In this document: one piece after another, positions 43,066 through 50,485 of the stretch
Position numbering within the stretch: position 1 is the stretch's first letter
Layout of the letters: each line of letters begins with the position of its first letter
DNA from: Pseudomonas segetis
GTDB taxonomy: Bacteria; Pseudomonadota; Gammaproteobacteria; Pseudomonadales; Pseudomonadaceae
NCBI RefSeq assembly: GCF_900188155.1
Contig: NZ_FZOG01000005.1
Location: forward strand, 248,001 to 312,000
Direction of reading: 5' to 3'
DNA length: 64,000 nucleotides
Notes under the pieces: generated by a model
What the model saw: only the letters and a program-made list of their open reading frames with translations
The model's database searches: none
What the model was told of the DNA's origin: nothing
Program-made: the position numbers and the translations under genes

Positions 43066-43100
43066 GGCCTCCCATGGCCTCCCATGGCCTCCCATGGCCT
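43066..43100. repeat. 10-bp tandem repeat, 3.5 copies
   Basis: GGCCTCCCAT occurs three times in a row followed by GGCCT. It lies in the leader of the porin mRNA (about 130 nt before the ATG, between promoter and gene). Copy-number change would alter leader length by one helical turn each time; no role is shown. Confidence 0.85.
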
Positions 43101-43226
43101 GCTGGGCGGTCCCAGGCGCACGCCTTGCAGCACCGTTTGGCTGTAGTCGTGGGCCTGCCAATAGTTCCATGGGATAGCCATGGTCCCCGGCGACCGAAAA
43201 GCTGTCCATTCGGTCAAGATAAAGGG

Positions 43227-43255
43227 ACTATAACAATATGTTTACAAGCTGAAAA
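43227..43255 (-). promoter_or_regulatory. predicted porin promoter with operator in the spacer
   Basis: Minus strand TTTTCA (43255-43250), 17-nt spacer, TATAGT (43232-43227). The spacer contains ATGTTTACAA (43238-43247), a TTGTnnACAA-type site, so regulator binding would exclude polymerase. The -35 match is modest. Confidence 0.5.
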
Positions 43256-43271
43256 ACAATTTATTTAATTA

Positions 43272-43281
43272 TTGTGCACAA
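43272..43281. promoter_or_regulatory. second GntR-type operator upstream of the porin
   Basis: TTGTGCACAA, a perfect 10-bp palindrome 17 bp upstream of the porin -35 region. It is 34 bp centre to centre from the site in the promoter spacer, close to three helical turns. Confidence 0.55.
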
Positions 43282-43400
43282 AAAATGAACCGCCGGTCAC
43301 ACAGGCTGACACAGCGGCAGATTTCGATTTTTGAGAGCGGAGCAGCTTATTTGCAATTGCAGGGAGTAGAGCCAGGCAGGCGCCCAGCTCTGAAGGACGG

Positions 43401-44756
43401 CTAGTGTGCCGTGGCGTGGTGCTTGCCTGATACGCGCTGTGTACCGCCGAGCACATTGAACAGGATATTGAGCGAGACAGCGCTGAGGGTAGCCATTGCG
43501 ATCCCGCTGTGGGTGATAGAGTCCATCCATTGTGGCAACTGCGCGAATATTTCGGGGCGCACCACTGGAGCCAGGCCCATGCCGATGCTGACCGCGACCA
43601 GGAGTTGATTGCGCCGATCCGCTATATCCGCTTCCTGGAGAATCTTGATACCGGTGGCTGCGACCATGCCAAACATGGCCAGGCCCGCGCCGCCGAGCAC
43701 AGCCGGTGGGATCGAGGCAACCAGATAGGCCGCCTTGGGCAGCAGGCTGAGTATCAGCAGTATCAGTCCGGCAGAAGCGGTGACAAAGCGACTGCGCACA
43801 CCCGTCATCTGCACGAGGCCTATATTCTGCGCGAACGACGAGTGGGTGAATGTGTTGAAGAATCCGGCAATGAATGATGCGCCTGAATCACAGAGCAAGC
43901 CGCGACGCAGCAGTTTCGGTGTGATTTCTACATCCGTGATCTTGCCCAGGGCGATGAACATGCCGGTGGACTCAACGAAGATAATCACCACGACCAGGCA
44001 CATCGACAAGATTGGCGCCAATTGAAACTCAGGCATGCCAAAGTGCAAGGGTGTCACCACCTGGAACCAGGGGCTTTGTTCCAGTCCGCCAAGGTCAACC
44101 ATGCCCAGACAGCCGGAGATGATATAGCCCAGGAGCATGCCGATCAGTACCGACACGTTCACCCAGAAACCGCTCATGAAGCGGTTGATCAGCAGGATGG
44201 AGAGTAAGACCAGGCCTGCAACTGCAAGGTATTGGAGACCGCCAAATTGCGATGCGGCATTGCCTCCGCCAGCCCAGTTGAGCGCCACGGGGAAGAGCGA
44301 CAGGCCAATCGAAGTAATCACTGTGCCTGTGACCAGGGCAGGAAAGAAATTGACGATGCGCGACATAAAGGGGGCGATCAGCATGCCAAAGAAACCCGCT
44401 GCGATCGTGGCACCGAATATGCCGGTAAGGCCAATGCCGGGCGTACCTGCCATGGCCACCATGCTGCCAACGGCTGCGAAACTGGCACCCATCATCACCG
44501 GCATGCGAATACCTGCTGGCCCTATGCCCAGTGACTGAACCAAGGTGGCGATGCCAGCAACAAGCAGGTCTGCATTGATCAGAAAAGCAATTTGCTCACG
44601 GGGTAAACCCACGGCCTCACCAATGATCAAGGGCACGGCAACCGCGCCACCGTACATCAACAATACGTGTTGTAGGCTTACCAGTATCATTTGCAGCAGG
44701 GGCAGGCGTTGATCGACTGCCGCAACAGCAGGCAGTGGTGATTTCAACTGGGACAT
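43401..44756 (-). CDS. NCS2-family xanthine/urate-type permease
   Basis: 451 residues with about fourteen membrane helices. NCS2 marks are QHVLLMYGGAVAVPLIIG (about 29-46), GIGPAGIRMPVMMGASFAAVG and the signature STGMFIALGKITDVEITPK followed by NTFTHSSFAQNIGLVQMTGV. The last segment fits the xanthine/urate branch (UacT/XanQ). SD GAGGTG. It lies after the puuD operon terminator, so it has its own transcript; I see no full TTGTnnACAA site in the 154-bp gap before it. Proton-coupled import of urate or xanthine would feed PuuD. Confidence 0.85.
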   Translation of the reverse strand: MSQLKSPLPAVAAVDQRLPLLQMILVSLQHVLLMYGGAVAVPLIIGEAVGLPREQIAFLINADLLVAGIATLVQSLGIGPAGIRMPVMMGASFAAVGSMVAMAGTPGIGLTGIFGATIAAGFFGMLIAPFMSRIVNFFPALVTGTVITSIGLSLFPVALNWAGGGNAASQFGGLQYLAVAGLVLLSILLINRFMSGFWVNVSVLIGMLLGYIISGCLGMVDLGGLEQSPWFQVVTPLHFGMPEFQLAPILSMCLVVVIIFVESTGMFIALGKITDVEITPKLLRRGLLCDSGASFIAGFFNTFTHSSFAQNIGLVQMTGVRSRFVTASAGLILLILSLLPKAAYLVASIPPAVLGGAGLAMFGMVAATGIKILQEADIADRRNQLLVAVSIGMGLAPVVRPEIFAQLPQWMDSITHSGIAMATLSAVSLNILFNVLGGTQRVSGKHHATAH

Positions 44757-44871
44757 GCAAACACCTCAGGCACTTTTATTTTTGTAAGTCGCTGATCAGT
44801 CATGCGCGTCGAGCGATGGCTGTTAAGTTTTATGCAAGCAAGGTGGGCGCTCGATAACAGGCCCTGGATAC

Positions 44872-44902
44872 AAAAATGCCGCACCCTTGCAGGTGCGGCA
44901 TT
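44872..44902 (-). terminator. intrinsic terminator of the puu operon
   Basis: AATGCCGCACC pairs with GGTGCGGCATT over 11 bp (6-nt loop); T5 follows on the minus strand. It begins 8 nt after the puuD stop. Confidence 0.88.
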
Positions 44903-44910
44903 GGTGTTGA

Positions 44911-46233
44911 TTAGTTGATCTGGGCGCCGTCGGCGATCCATTTACCAATCAGGTCACGCTCTTGCTGGGTCATCTGTGTGATGTTGCCCAGTGGCATGGT
45001 TTGGGTGGCGACCGCTTGTGCCTGGATACGTGCAGCCATTTGCTGGATCTGGGCCGGTGTATCAAACATTACGCCTGCCGGCGCTGCGCTGAACATCGGG
45101 CTGCTCGGTTTGGCTGAGTGGCAAACGGTGCAGCGGGTCTGGATGACACTATCGACCTGTTCGAAACTATCGCTCCCGCTGGCTCCAGTTGTATCAGCGC
45201 TGGCCTGAGCGGGTTCGCTAGAAGCCTGCTCGGGTTGGTTGCGTGCATTTTTATCAGCGCCTGGGCCGGGCTTGGCAGTGCCTGGCAGCGGTGCGTATTT
45301 GATCGCGGCATGGTTGCTGGCAACAGTGCTGGTCGGCTGTGAAGCCGGACCTGTTACATAGGCCAGGCAGATCATCGCCAGCGCGCCGGCGGGCAGTGCC
45401 CAGGCAAACCTGTTGCTGTTGTGGCGAGTGTTGAAGTAATGACGAATCAACACGGCGGCGATCGCAATACCCGCCAGGATCAGCCAGTTGTAGCTGCTGC
45501 CGTAGGTGCTCGGGAAGTGGTTGCTGATCATGATGAACAGCACCGGCAGGGTGAAGTAGTTGTTGTGGCGCGAGCGCAGCAGGCCTTTGGCAGGCAATGC
45601 CGGATCTGGCGTGCTGCCTTCCTCAATGGCTTTAACCAGTGCACGCTGTGCGGGCATGATGGTGCGGAATACGTTACCGACCATGATGGTGCCGATGATC
45701 GCGCCGACATGAATATAGGCGCCACGACCGCTGAACACCTGGCTCAGGCCAAATGCCGCACCAACCAGCAGGACAAACAGCACCAGGCCGAGCAGGGCAG
45801 GTTTTTTGCCCAGGGCCGAGTCACACAGAATGTCGTAGACGAACCAGCCCGTGATCAGCGAGCCGATCCCGATGGCAATGGCTGCGGCAGGTGTCAGGTC
45901 GCTGCCTGGAGCAATCAGGTAAAGCGATGGGTTGAGGTAGTAAACGATCATCAACAAGGTGACGCCGGACATCCAGGTCCAGTAGGCCTCCCATTTGAAC
46001 CAATGCAGGTTTTCCGGCATTTTTGGGGGCGCCAGCTTGTACTTTTCCAGATGGTAGATTCCGCCACCGTGAATGGCCCATAAGTCGCCGGAAAGGCCGT
46101 CTTTGGGGTTTACGCGGTTAAGGTTGTTTTCCAGCCAGACGAAATAGAAGGATGCGCCGATCCAGGCGATACCGACGATCATATGAACCCAGCGCACGCT
46201 CAGGTTCAGCCATTCAATCAAATGTGCTTCCAC
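44911..46233 (-). CDS. puuD: membrane urate hydroxylase with cytochrome c domain
   Basis: I set the start at GTG 46233 (MEAHLIEWLNLSVRW), which has an AGAGGT SD; the longer frame runs into allA. The 440 residues hold seven or eight membrane helices (about 10-300) followed by a low-complexity Pro/Ser/Ala linker and a cytochrome c domain with CTVCH (CxxCH, about 380). PuuD oxidises urate to 5-hydroxyisourate, passing electrons to the respiratory chain rather than making peroxide. Last gene of the puuE-uraD-alc-allA-puuD operon. Confidence 0.92.
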   Translation of the reverse strand: MEAHLIEWLNLSVRWVHMIVGIAWIGASFYFVWLENNLNRVNPKDGLSGDLWAIHGGGIYHLEKYKLAPPKMPENLHWFKWEAYWTWMSGVTLLMIVYYLNPSLYLIAPGSDLTPAAAIAIGIGSLITGWFVYDILCDSALGKKPALLGLVLFVLLVGAAFGLSQVFSGRGAYIHVGAIIGTIMVGNVFRTIMPAQRALVKAIEEGSTPDPALPAKGLLRSRHNNYFTLPVLFIMISNHFPSTYGSSYNWLILAGIAIAAVLIRHYFNTRHNSNRFAWALPAGALAMICLAYVTGPASQPTSTVASNHAAIKYAPLPGTAKPGPGADKNARNQPEQASSEPAQASADTTGASGSDSFEQVDSVIQTRCTVCHSAKPSSPMFSAAPAGVMFDTPAQIQQMAARIQAQAVATQTMPLGNITQMTQQERDLIGKWIADGAQIN

Positions 46234-46282
46234 AGTCTTTACCTCTTTCCCAGTGCCCTGTATCGGGTCCCCTGGGCTTCTC

Positions 46283-46786
46283 TTATTGGTGGGGGTCGAG
46301 GAGCAGTTGGGCATCCTCGGTAAAGAAGTACTCATCACAGTTGTTACCAGAACCACTGCGATCAACCACCAGGAAGTCATCCCGCTTTTCGATCGTAAGC
46401 ACCGGATGGTGCCAAACGCCGCGATGGTAATTAATGCCCTGTTTTCCGTTACTGCGGAAAGCACGGACAAGCTCTGATTCAGGTGCATCGCCAACTGGCG
46501 CGACCACGATCAGAAAGGGGTTGCCGAGCAGCGGTATAAACGCCTGGCTGCCCTGCGGATGGCGCTCCAACATGCGCAGGGTCAGCGGCATCTCTAACGC
46601 TTCAGCGCTGAAAATGCTGATGATCGCCTTATCTTCTGGCTGTGCGGTCTCGACTGTGGCCAGTTTGTGATAGCGGCGAGTTGACCCGTTATTGATCATG
46701 AAATACTCGCTGCCTTCGGTCTCGATGACATCGCCAAAGGGGGCGAATGCTTCTTTGCTTAAAGGCTCGATGATCAGTTTACGCAT
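46283..46786 (-). CDS. allA: ureidoglycolate lyase
   Basis: From ATG 46786 the product has 167 residues (an ATG three codons earlier is also possible). AllA marks are EAFAPFGDVIE near the start, QAFIPLLGNPFLIVVAP, and the metal/substrate motif NYHRGVWHHPVL (about 119-130). It splits ureidoglycolate to glyoxylate and urea, the final step of the pathway here. The 113-nt gap from alc contains two hairpins that may lower its level relative to upstream genes. Confidence 0.92.
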   Translation of the reverse strand: MRKLIIEPLSKEAFAPFGDVIETEGSEYFMINNGSTRRYHKLATVETAQPEDKAIISIFSAEALEMPLTLRMLERHPQGSQAFIPLLGNPFLIVVAPVGDAPESELVRAFRSNGKQGINYHRGVWHHPVLTIEKRDDFLVVDRSGSGNNCDEYFFTEDAQLLLDPHQ

Positions 46787-46806
46787 GACGGTCATTCTCT
46801 TGTCTG

Positions 46807-46873
46807 GGAGTCGCTGCTGGCTGCGACTCCACATAATTATTATTTAGAGCGGGCAGGGCATTGCGGCCCTGCC
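46807..46873 (-). terminator. two tandem hairpins in the alc-allA gap
   Basis: GGCAGGGC/GCCCTGCC (46852-46873) and GGAGTCGC/GCGACTCC (46807-46830) are perfect 8-bp stems with 6- and 8-nt loops. Neither has a T-tract, so partial read-through or mRNA processing is more likely than full termination. Confidence 0.5.
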
Positions 46874-46899
46874 GGTCAAACTATGCTTGTTGCCTGTGC

Positions 46900-47895
46900 T
46901 TACTTGCTCACTTTGCCGAACAGGCGCAGGCGGCTGATGCCACCGTCCGGGAATACATTCACACGCACGTGTGTCAGGGTGCCCAATGCCTTGATCTGTT
47001 CTTTGAACTCGTGTTCGGCGTGCATTTGCAGTTTTTGGCTAGGCAGCAGTTCGCGCCAGAACAGGCTCTGGGTTTCGATCTGGCTGTCGGTACCGCCTTT
47101 GACGAATGCGCCCTGGATCGAACAGCTATCCGGGTAGTTGCCCTTGAAGTGCAGGGTGTCGACGACAATACGCTCGATTTCACCTGGGGCGCCCAATGCA
47201 ACGATAACCCAGTCATTACCCGGCGTACGGCGACGGGCGGTTTCCCAGCCATCGCCCATGTTGATGCCGCGGCCTGGGTTGAGGATGTTGCTCATGCGAC
47301 CAAAGTGTTCATCGGAGCAAGCCAGAGCACGGCCGCCATTCAATGCGGCTGCCAAGTCCACTTCTTCGTTATCGCCCACAGCGCTCCAGTCGCGGAACGG
47401 AATGCCGTGTACGCGCAGGCGAGCGACACCGCCGTCCGGGTAGATGTTGAAGCGCAGGTGGGTGAATGCCTGTGCATTGTCGATTTCGTGGTAGTGGTGG
47501 CTATTGCCTTGAAGCTCGACGGCGCCAAGGACTTCGGTCCACTCGGTATTGTCGGTCGGGTCGCCTTCGGCAACGAAACAGGCCTCAAGCGAAGCTGAAG
47601 GTGGGAAGTTACCCGTGAAGAAGCTGGTGTCGATATCAACGCCTTTGATCGAACCTGGAACGCCCAGGCGGATCACGGCGCTGTCATAGCCTTCAAAGCG
47701 CTTGCGACGCGACTCCCAGCCGTCCATCCACTTGCCGTTATCATCGAAAACGCCCTCCTTCCATACGGCCGGGGTCGGCTGGAACAGGCGGTTGACGTCG
47801 GCGAACCAGTCATCGGTTACCGAGATAGCCTTGGTTCCCAGGCGGGCGTCGGCGAGGTTGACGTATTTTTCGAAGGGTACGGCATAAGCTTTCAT
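46900..47895 (-). CDS. alc: allantoicase
   Basis: 331 residues from ATG 47895. The enzyme is a duplication of a jelly-roll domain, and both copies show the same strand motif: [15 protein letters not shown] (about 155-169) and [15 protein letters not shown] (about 313-327). The N-terminal segment [21 protein letters not shown] is characteristic. It hydrolyses allantoate to ureidoglycolate and urea. It lies 69 nt after uraD. Confidence 0.93.
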   Translation of the reverse strand: MKAYAVPFEKYVNLADARLGTKAISVTDDWFADVNRLFQPTPAVWKEGVFDDNGKWMDGWESRRKRFEGYDSAVIRLGVPGSIKGVDIDTSFFTGNFPPSASLEACFVAEGDPTDNTEWTEVLGAVELQGNSHHYHEIDNAQAFTHLRFNIYPDGGVARLRVHGIPFRDWSAVGDNEEVDLAAALNGGRALACSDEHFGRMSNILNPGRGINMGDGWETARRRTPGNDWVIVALGAPGEIERIVVDTLHFKGNYPDSCSIQGAFVKGGTDSQIETQSLFWRELLPSQKLQMHAEHEFKEQIKALGTLTHVRVNVFPDGGISRLRLFGKVSK

Positions 47896-47964
47896 GGATG
47901 TCTGCCTTGTATGAGGGCGTAGGAGAATAATCACGTTGCTGTTTGCAGAGTTCTCCGGTCGGAG

Positions 47965-48480
47965 CTAGAGCTGCTGCAAGCGGAACAGCGCGATCTTGTT
48001 GATTTCAGCCAGAGCGCGGGCAAATTCCTGCTCCGGGGAGTTATTCAATCGCTCCTCGAAGGCTGCCAGGATCTGGTGACGGTTACTGCCTTTTACCGCC
48101 ATGATAAAGATAAAGCCGAACTTGGCCTTGTAGGCGTCGTTAAGCTCAGTAAAGCGGGCAAACTCTTCGGCGGTACAATCCTGGATGCCCGCTCCAGCCT
48201 GCTCTGAAGTAGAGGAGGCGGTCAGCTCACCTTGAATTGCGGCTTTACCAGCCAAATCAGGGTGAGCATTTATCAGGTTCAACTGTTGTTCGCGGCTGGC
48301 GCTGAGCAATATATCCGCCATGCGCTGCTGCAGGGCTTCAATGTCATCCAGCGTCTCATCGGCGCCGAGGTCATAAGCTTTTTCGGCAACCCAGGGTGAG
48401 TGCTCATAAATATCAGCGAAGGCACTGACGAACGCTTCGCGGCTTAGCTGTGAAGGGGTCAGGGTCTGAAAGCGGCTCAT
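47965..48480 (-). CDS. uraD: OHCU decarboxylase
   Basis: A 171-residue helical protein. The catalytic His is in NAHPDLAGKA (His73), and the substrate-binding FTELNDAYKAKFGFIFIMAV is intact. It converts 2-oxo-4-hydroxy-4-carboxy-5-ureidoimidazoline to (S)-allantoin. Its ATG overlaps the puuE stop by one base (TAATG), so translation is coupled. Confidence 0.93.
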   Translation of the reverse strand: MSRFQTLTPSQLSREAFVSAFADIYEHSPWVAEKAYDLGADETLDDIEALQQRMADILLSASREQQLNLINAHPDLAGKAAIQGELTASSTSEQAGAGIQDCTAEEFARFTELNDAYKAKFGFIFIMAVKGSNRHQILAAFEERLNNSPEQEFARALAEINKIALFRLQQL

Positions 48481-49409
48481 TAAGCGTGCTCCTGCTTGAA
48501 TGGATGAGTGGCATGCCAGTGGCGCGCTATGTCTACGCGGCGGGTGATCCAGACTTTGTCGTGGCTCTTGACGTATTCAATAAAGCGCGCCAGTGCTGCC
48601 AGCCGCGCCGGACGACCCAGCAAGCGGCAATGCATGCCGATTGAGAGCATTTTTGGTGCGCCTTCTACGCCTTCTGCATAGAGCACATCGAATGCGTCCT
48701 TGAGGTATTCGAAGAAGTCGTCACCCTTGTTGAAGCCCTGCACCTGGGTGAACCGCATGTCATTGGTGTCCAGGGTGTACGGGATGACCAGATGAGGCTT
48801 TTGCTCGGTGCTGGCTGGATCCCAGTAGGGCAGGTCATCGTCGTAGGTGTCGGAGTCGTAGAGGAAGTTGCCTTCTTCCATGACGATTCGGCGGGTATTG
48901 GGGCCTGTACGACCGGTGTACCAGCCATATGGACGCTCGCCCGTGATCTCGGTGAGGATGCGGATGGCTTCGAGCATATGCTCGCGCTCTTGCGCCTCAT
49001 CCATATATTGATAGTCGATCCAGCGGTAGCCGTGGCTGCAGATTTCGTGGCCTGCTGCGACCATGGCCTTGATCACATCGGGGTGACGCTCTGCAGCCAT
49101 GGCCACAGCAAAGATGGTCAGAGGGATCTCGTGTTTGGCAAACAGCTTGAGCAGGCGCCATACACCTGCACGGCTGCCGTACTCATACAGCGACTCCATG
49201 CTCATGTTGCGCTCGCCTTGCAGCGGTTGAGCCGAAACCATCTCCGATAGAAAAGCTTCAGATTCCTTGTCGCCATGCAGAATGTTGCGCTCGCCGCCTT
49301 CCTCGTAATTAAGGACAAAGGACAAGGCGATGCGGGCATCATTCGGCCACTGCGGATGCGGTGGGTTGTTGGCGTAACCGATCAGGTCGCGTGGGTATTC
49401 AGCGCTCAC
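48480..49409 (-). CDS. puuE: allantoinase PuuE (polysaccharide-deacetylase fold)
   Basis: The start is GTG 49409 with AAGGA 8 nt upstream; the longer frame is spurious. 309 residues (MSAEYPRDLIGYANNPPHP) of the NodB-like fold: ALSFVLNYEEGGERNILHGD (about 28-47), GHEICSHGYRWIDYQYM and WYTGRTGPNTRRIV. This cofactor-independent type hydrolyses (S)-allantoin to allantoate and is unrelated to the metal AllB. First gene of the operon. An operator TTGTATACAA covers the -10 of its promoter. Confidence 0.94.
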   Translation of the reverse strand: MSAEYPRDLIGYANNPPHPQWPNDARIALSFVLNYEEGGERNILHGDKESEAFLSEMVSAQPLQGERNMSMESLYEYGSRAGVWRLLKLFAKHEIPLTIFAVAMAAERHPDVIKAMVAAGHEICSHGYRWIDYQYMDEAQEREHMLEAIRILTEITGERPYGWYTGRTGPNTRRIVMEEGNFLYDSDTYDDDLPYWDPASTEQKPHLVIPYTLDTNDMRFTQVQGFNKGDDFFEYLKDAFDVLYAEGVEGAPKMLSIGMHCRLLGRPARLAALARFIEYVKSHDKVWITRRVDIARHWHATHPFKQEHA

Positions 49410-49478
49410 TGCAGTCTTCCTTCTCAATGTGTTGCGACCGCTATATGCAGATATCAGGGATGCGGTCGGGTTGTGCAA

Positions 49479-49508
49479 TTGTATACAAAGTGTATCGCAT
49501 TTTGTAAA
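49479..49508 (-). promoter_or_regulatory. puu operon promoter with GntR-type operator on the -10
   Basis: Minus strand TTTACA (49508-49503), 17-nt spacer, TATACA (49485-49480). A perfect palindrome, TTGTATACAA (49479-49488), covers the -10 box. A regulator bound here would repress the five-gene operon. Confidence 0.65.
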
Positions 49509-49659
49509 TCTAAAATTTCACTATTTTTAGTGATGATTCAAAAGCAAGAAACTTGCCTGATTGGTCAGGTCATGTCGCTGAAAGGTTCTTTGTTTGGGCG
49601 AAAGGCCGTTTTTGGAAAAATATTGCACTGGGCGTTGGCTCAGCGTAAAACCTACAATA

Positions 49660-49669
49660 TTGTGTACAA
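49660..49669. promoter_or_regulatory. GntR-type operator upstream of hiuH
   Basis: TTGTGTACAA matches TTGTnnACAA fully. A weak promoter TTGGCT (49635-49640), 17-nt spacer, TATTGT (49658-49663) would be overlapped by it. The 412-bp divergent region puuE-hiuH (49410-49821) therefore has one site per direction. Confidence 0.55.
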
Positions 49670-49821
49670 TTTTAGATAAAAGTGTCGCAAATAAATTTTT
49701 ACATGCTATTCTCAGCCCATCACAAGGCGTTGTCGCCTTGCACTACGGCCGATAAACATCAGAAAGGAGGTGCGGTTTTTACCTGTAATCCCTTGCGGAT
49801 CAGTGTGGGAACCCTAGCCAA

Positions 49822-50175
49822 ATGGGAAGACTGACAACTCACGTACTCGATGCTGCACATGGCTGCCCTGGAAGCGATCTGAAAATTGAATTGTTTCGTG
49901 TTGAGGGGGCTCAGCTGGAGCTGCTGACAACCGTGCAAACCAATAGCGATGGTCGCTGTGATGCGCCTGTCCTGCAGGGCGACGATTACCGCACCGGGGT
50001 TTATCAACTGCACTTCCATGCAGGCGATTATTACCGTGCGCGGGGCGTCAAGCTGGCTGATCAGGCCTTTCTGGATGTCGTTGTTCTACGTTTTGGTGTC
50101 GATGCTGAGCAAGAGCACTATCACGTACCTCTGCTAATTTCGCCCTACAGCTATTCAACCTATCGCGGCAGCTAG
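49822..50175 (+). CDS. hiuH: 5-hydroxyisourate hydrolase (transthyretin-like)
   Basis: 117 residues of the transthyretin fold. Catalytic His is in LTTHVLDAAHG (His7), Arg in SDGRCDAPVL, His in EQEHYHVPLLISPYSYSTYRGS, and the C-terminal YRGS is intact. It hydrolyses 5-hydroxyisourate, the PuuD product, to OHCU for UraD. No signal peptide; cytoplasmic. Divergent from the puuE operon, with its own operator site; followed by a terminator. Confidence 0.94.
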   Translation: MGRLTTHVLDAAHGCPGSDLKIELFRVEGAQLELLTTVQTNSDGRCDAPVLQGDDYRTGVYQLHFHAGDYYRARGVKLADQAFLDVVVLRFGVDAEQEHYHVPLLISPYSYSTYRGS

Positions 50176-50241
50176 CCTGGGTTCGATAGATCACGATTTA
50201 CCCGAATGCTTGTCACCCTCAGACTCGATAGAAGAGTCCTT

Positions 50242-50269
50242 GCCCGTACCACACTGCGGGCTTTTTTTT
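50242..50269 (+). terminator. intrinsic terminator of hiuH
   Basis: GCCCGTA-CCACAC-TGCGGGC (one G-T pair) followed by T8. Confidence 0.88.
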
Positions 50270-50352
50270 GCCTGAAATCCAGCACTTATCTTGATCATGC
50301 GCGGCTTAGGTCAGTCCAGGTCCGGGTCAATGAGATTTTGCGACCGATGATT

Positions 50353-50418
50353 TATACTGCATGCCTGACTCAAAAGAGGTATTGGTCCGATGCGCCATTG
50401 ATGCCGCCGTCTGTTTGA
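50353..50418 (+). other. possible leader with mini-ORFs before the ABC-F gene
   Basis: A -10 TATACT (50353-50358; weak -35) is followed by SD-like AAGAGGT and ATG CGC CAT TGA (50390-50401). The last base of that stop starts a second mini-ORF, ATG CCG CCG TCT GTT TGA (50401-50418), and a CCGTC/GACGG hairpin covers its end. This could be a translational leader controlling the ABC-F gene. It may equally be chance. Confidence 0.3.
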
Positions 50419-50485
50419 CGGCCAACTTCCAGCCCGGCTAGGCATATAGCGGGGGAGTTTCTGGCATCCATAAATGGGGGCGCAT

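Noticed and set aside
46234..46494. PuuD beginning at 46494
   Set aside because: The extra N-terminal sequence is allA in another frame. GTG 46233 has a good SD and the family start.
49556..49567. CTGATTGGTCAG as a fourth RutR-type site
   Set aside because: Only the outer four bases of each arm pair, and the half-site spacing differs from the TGAC-N6-GTCA set.
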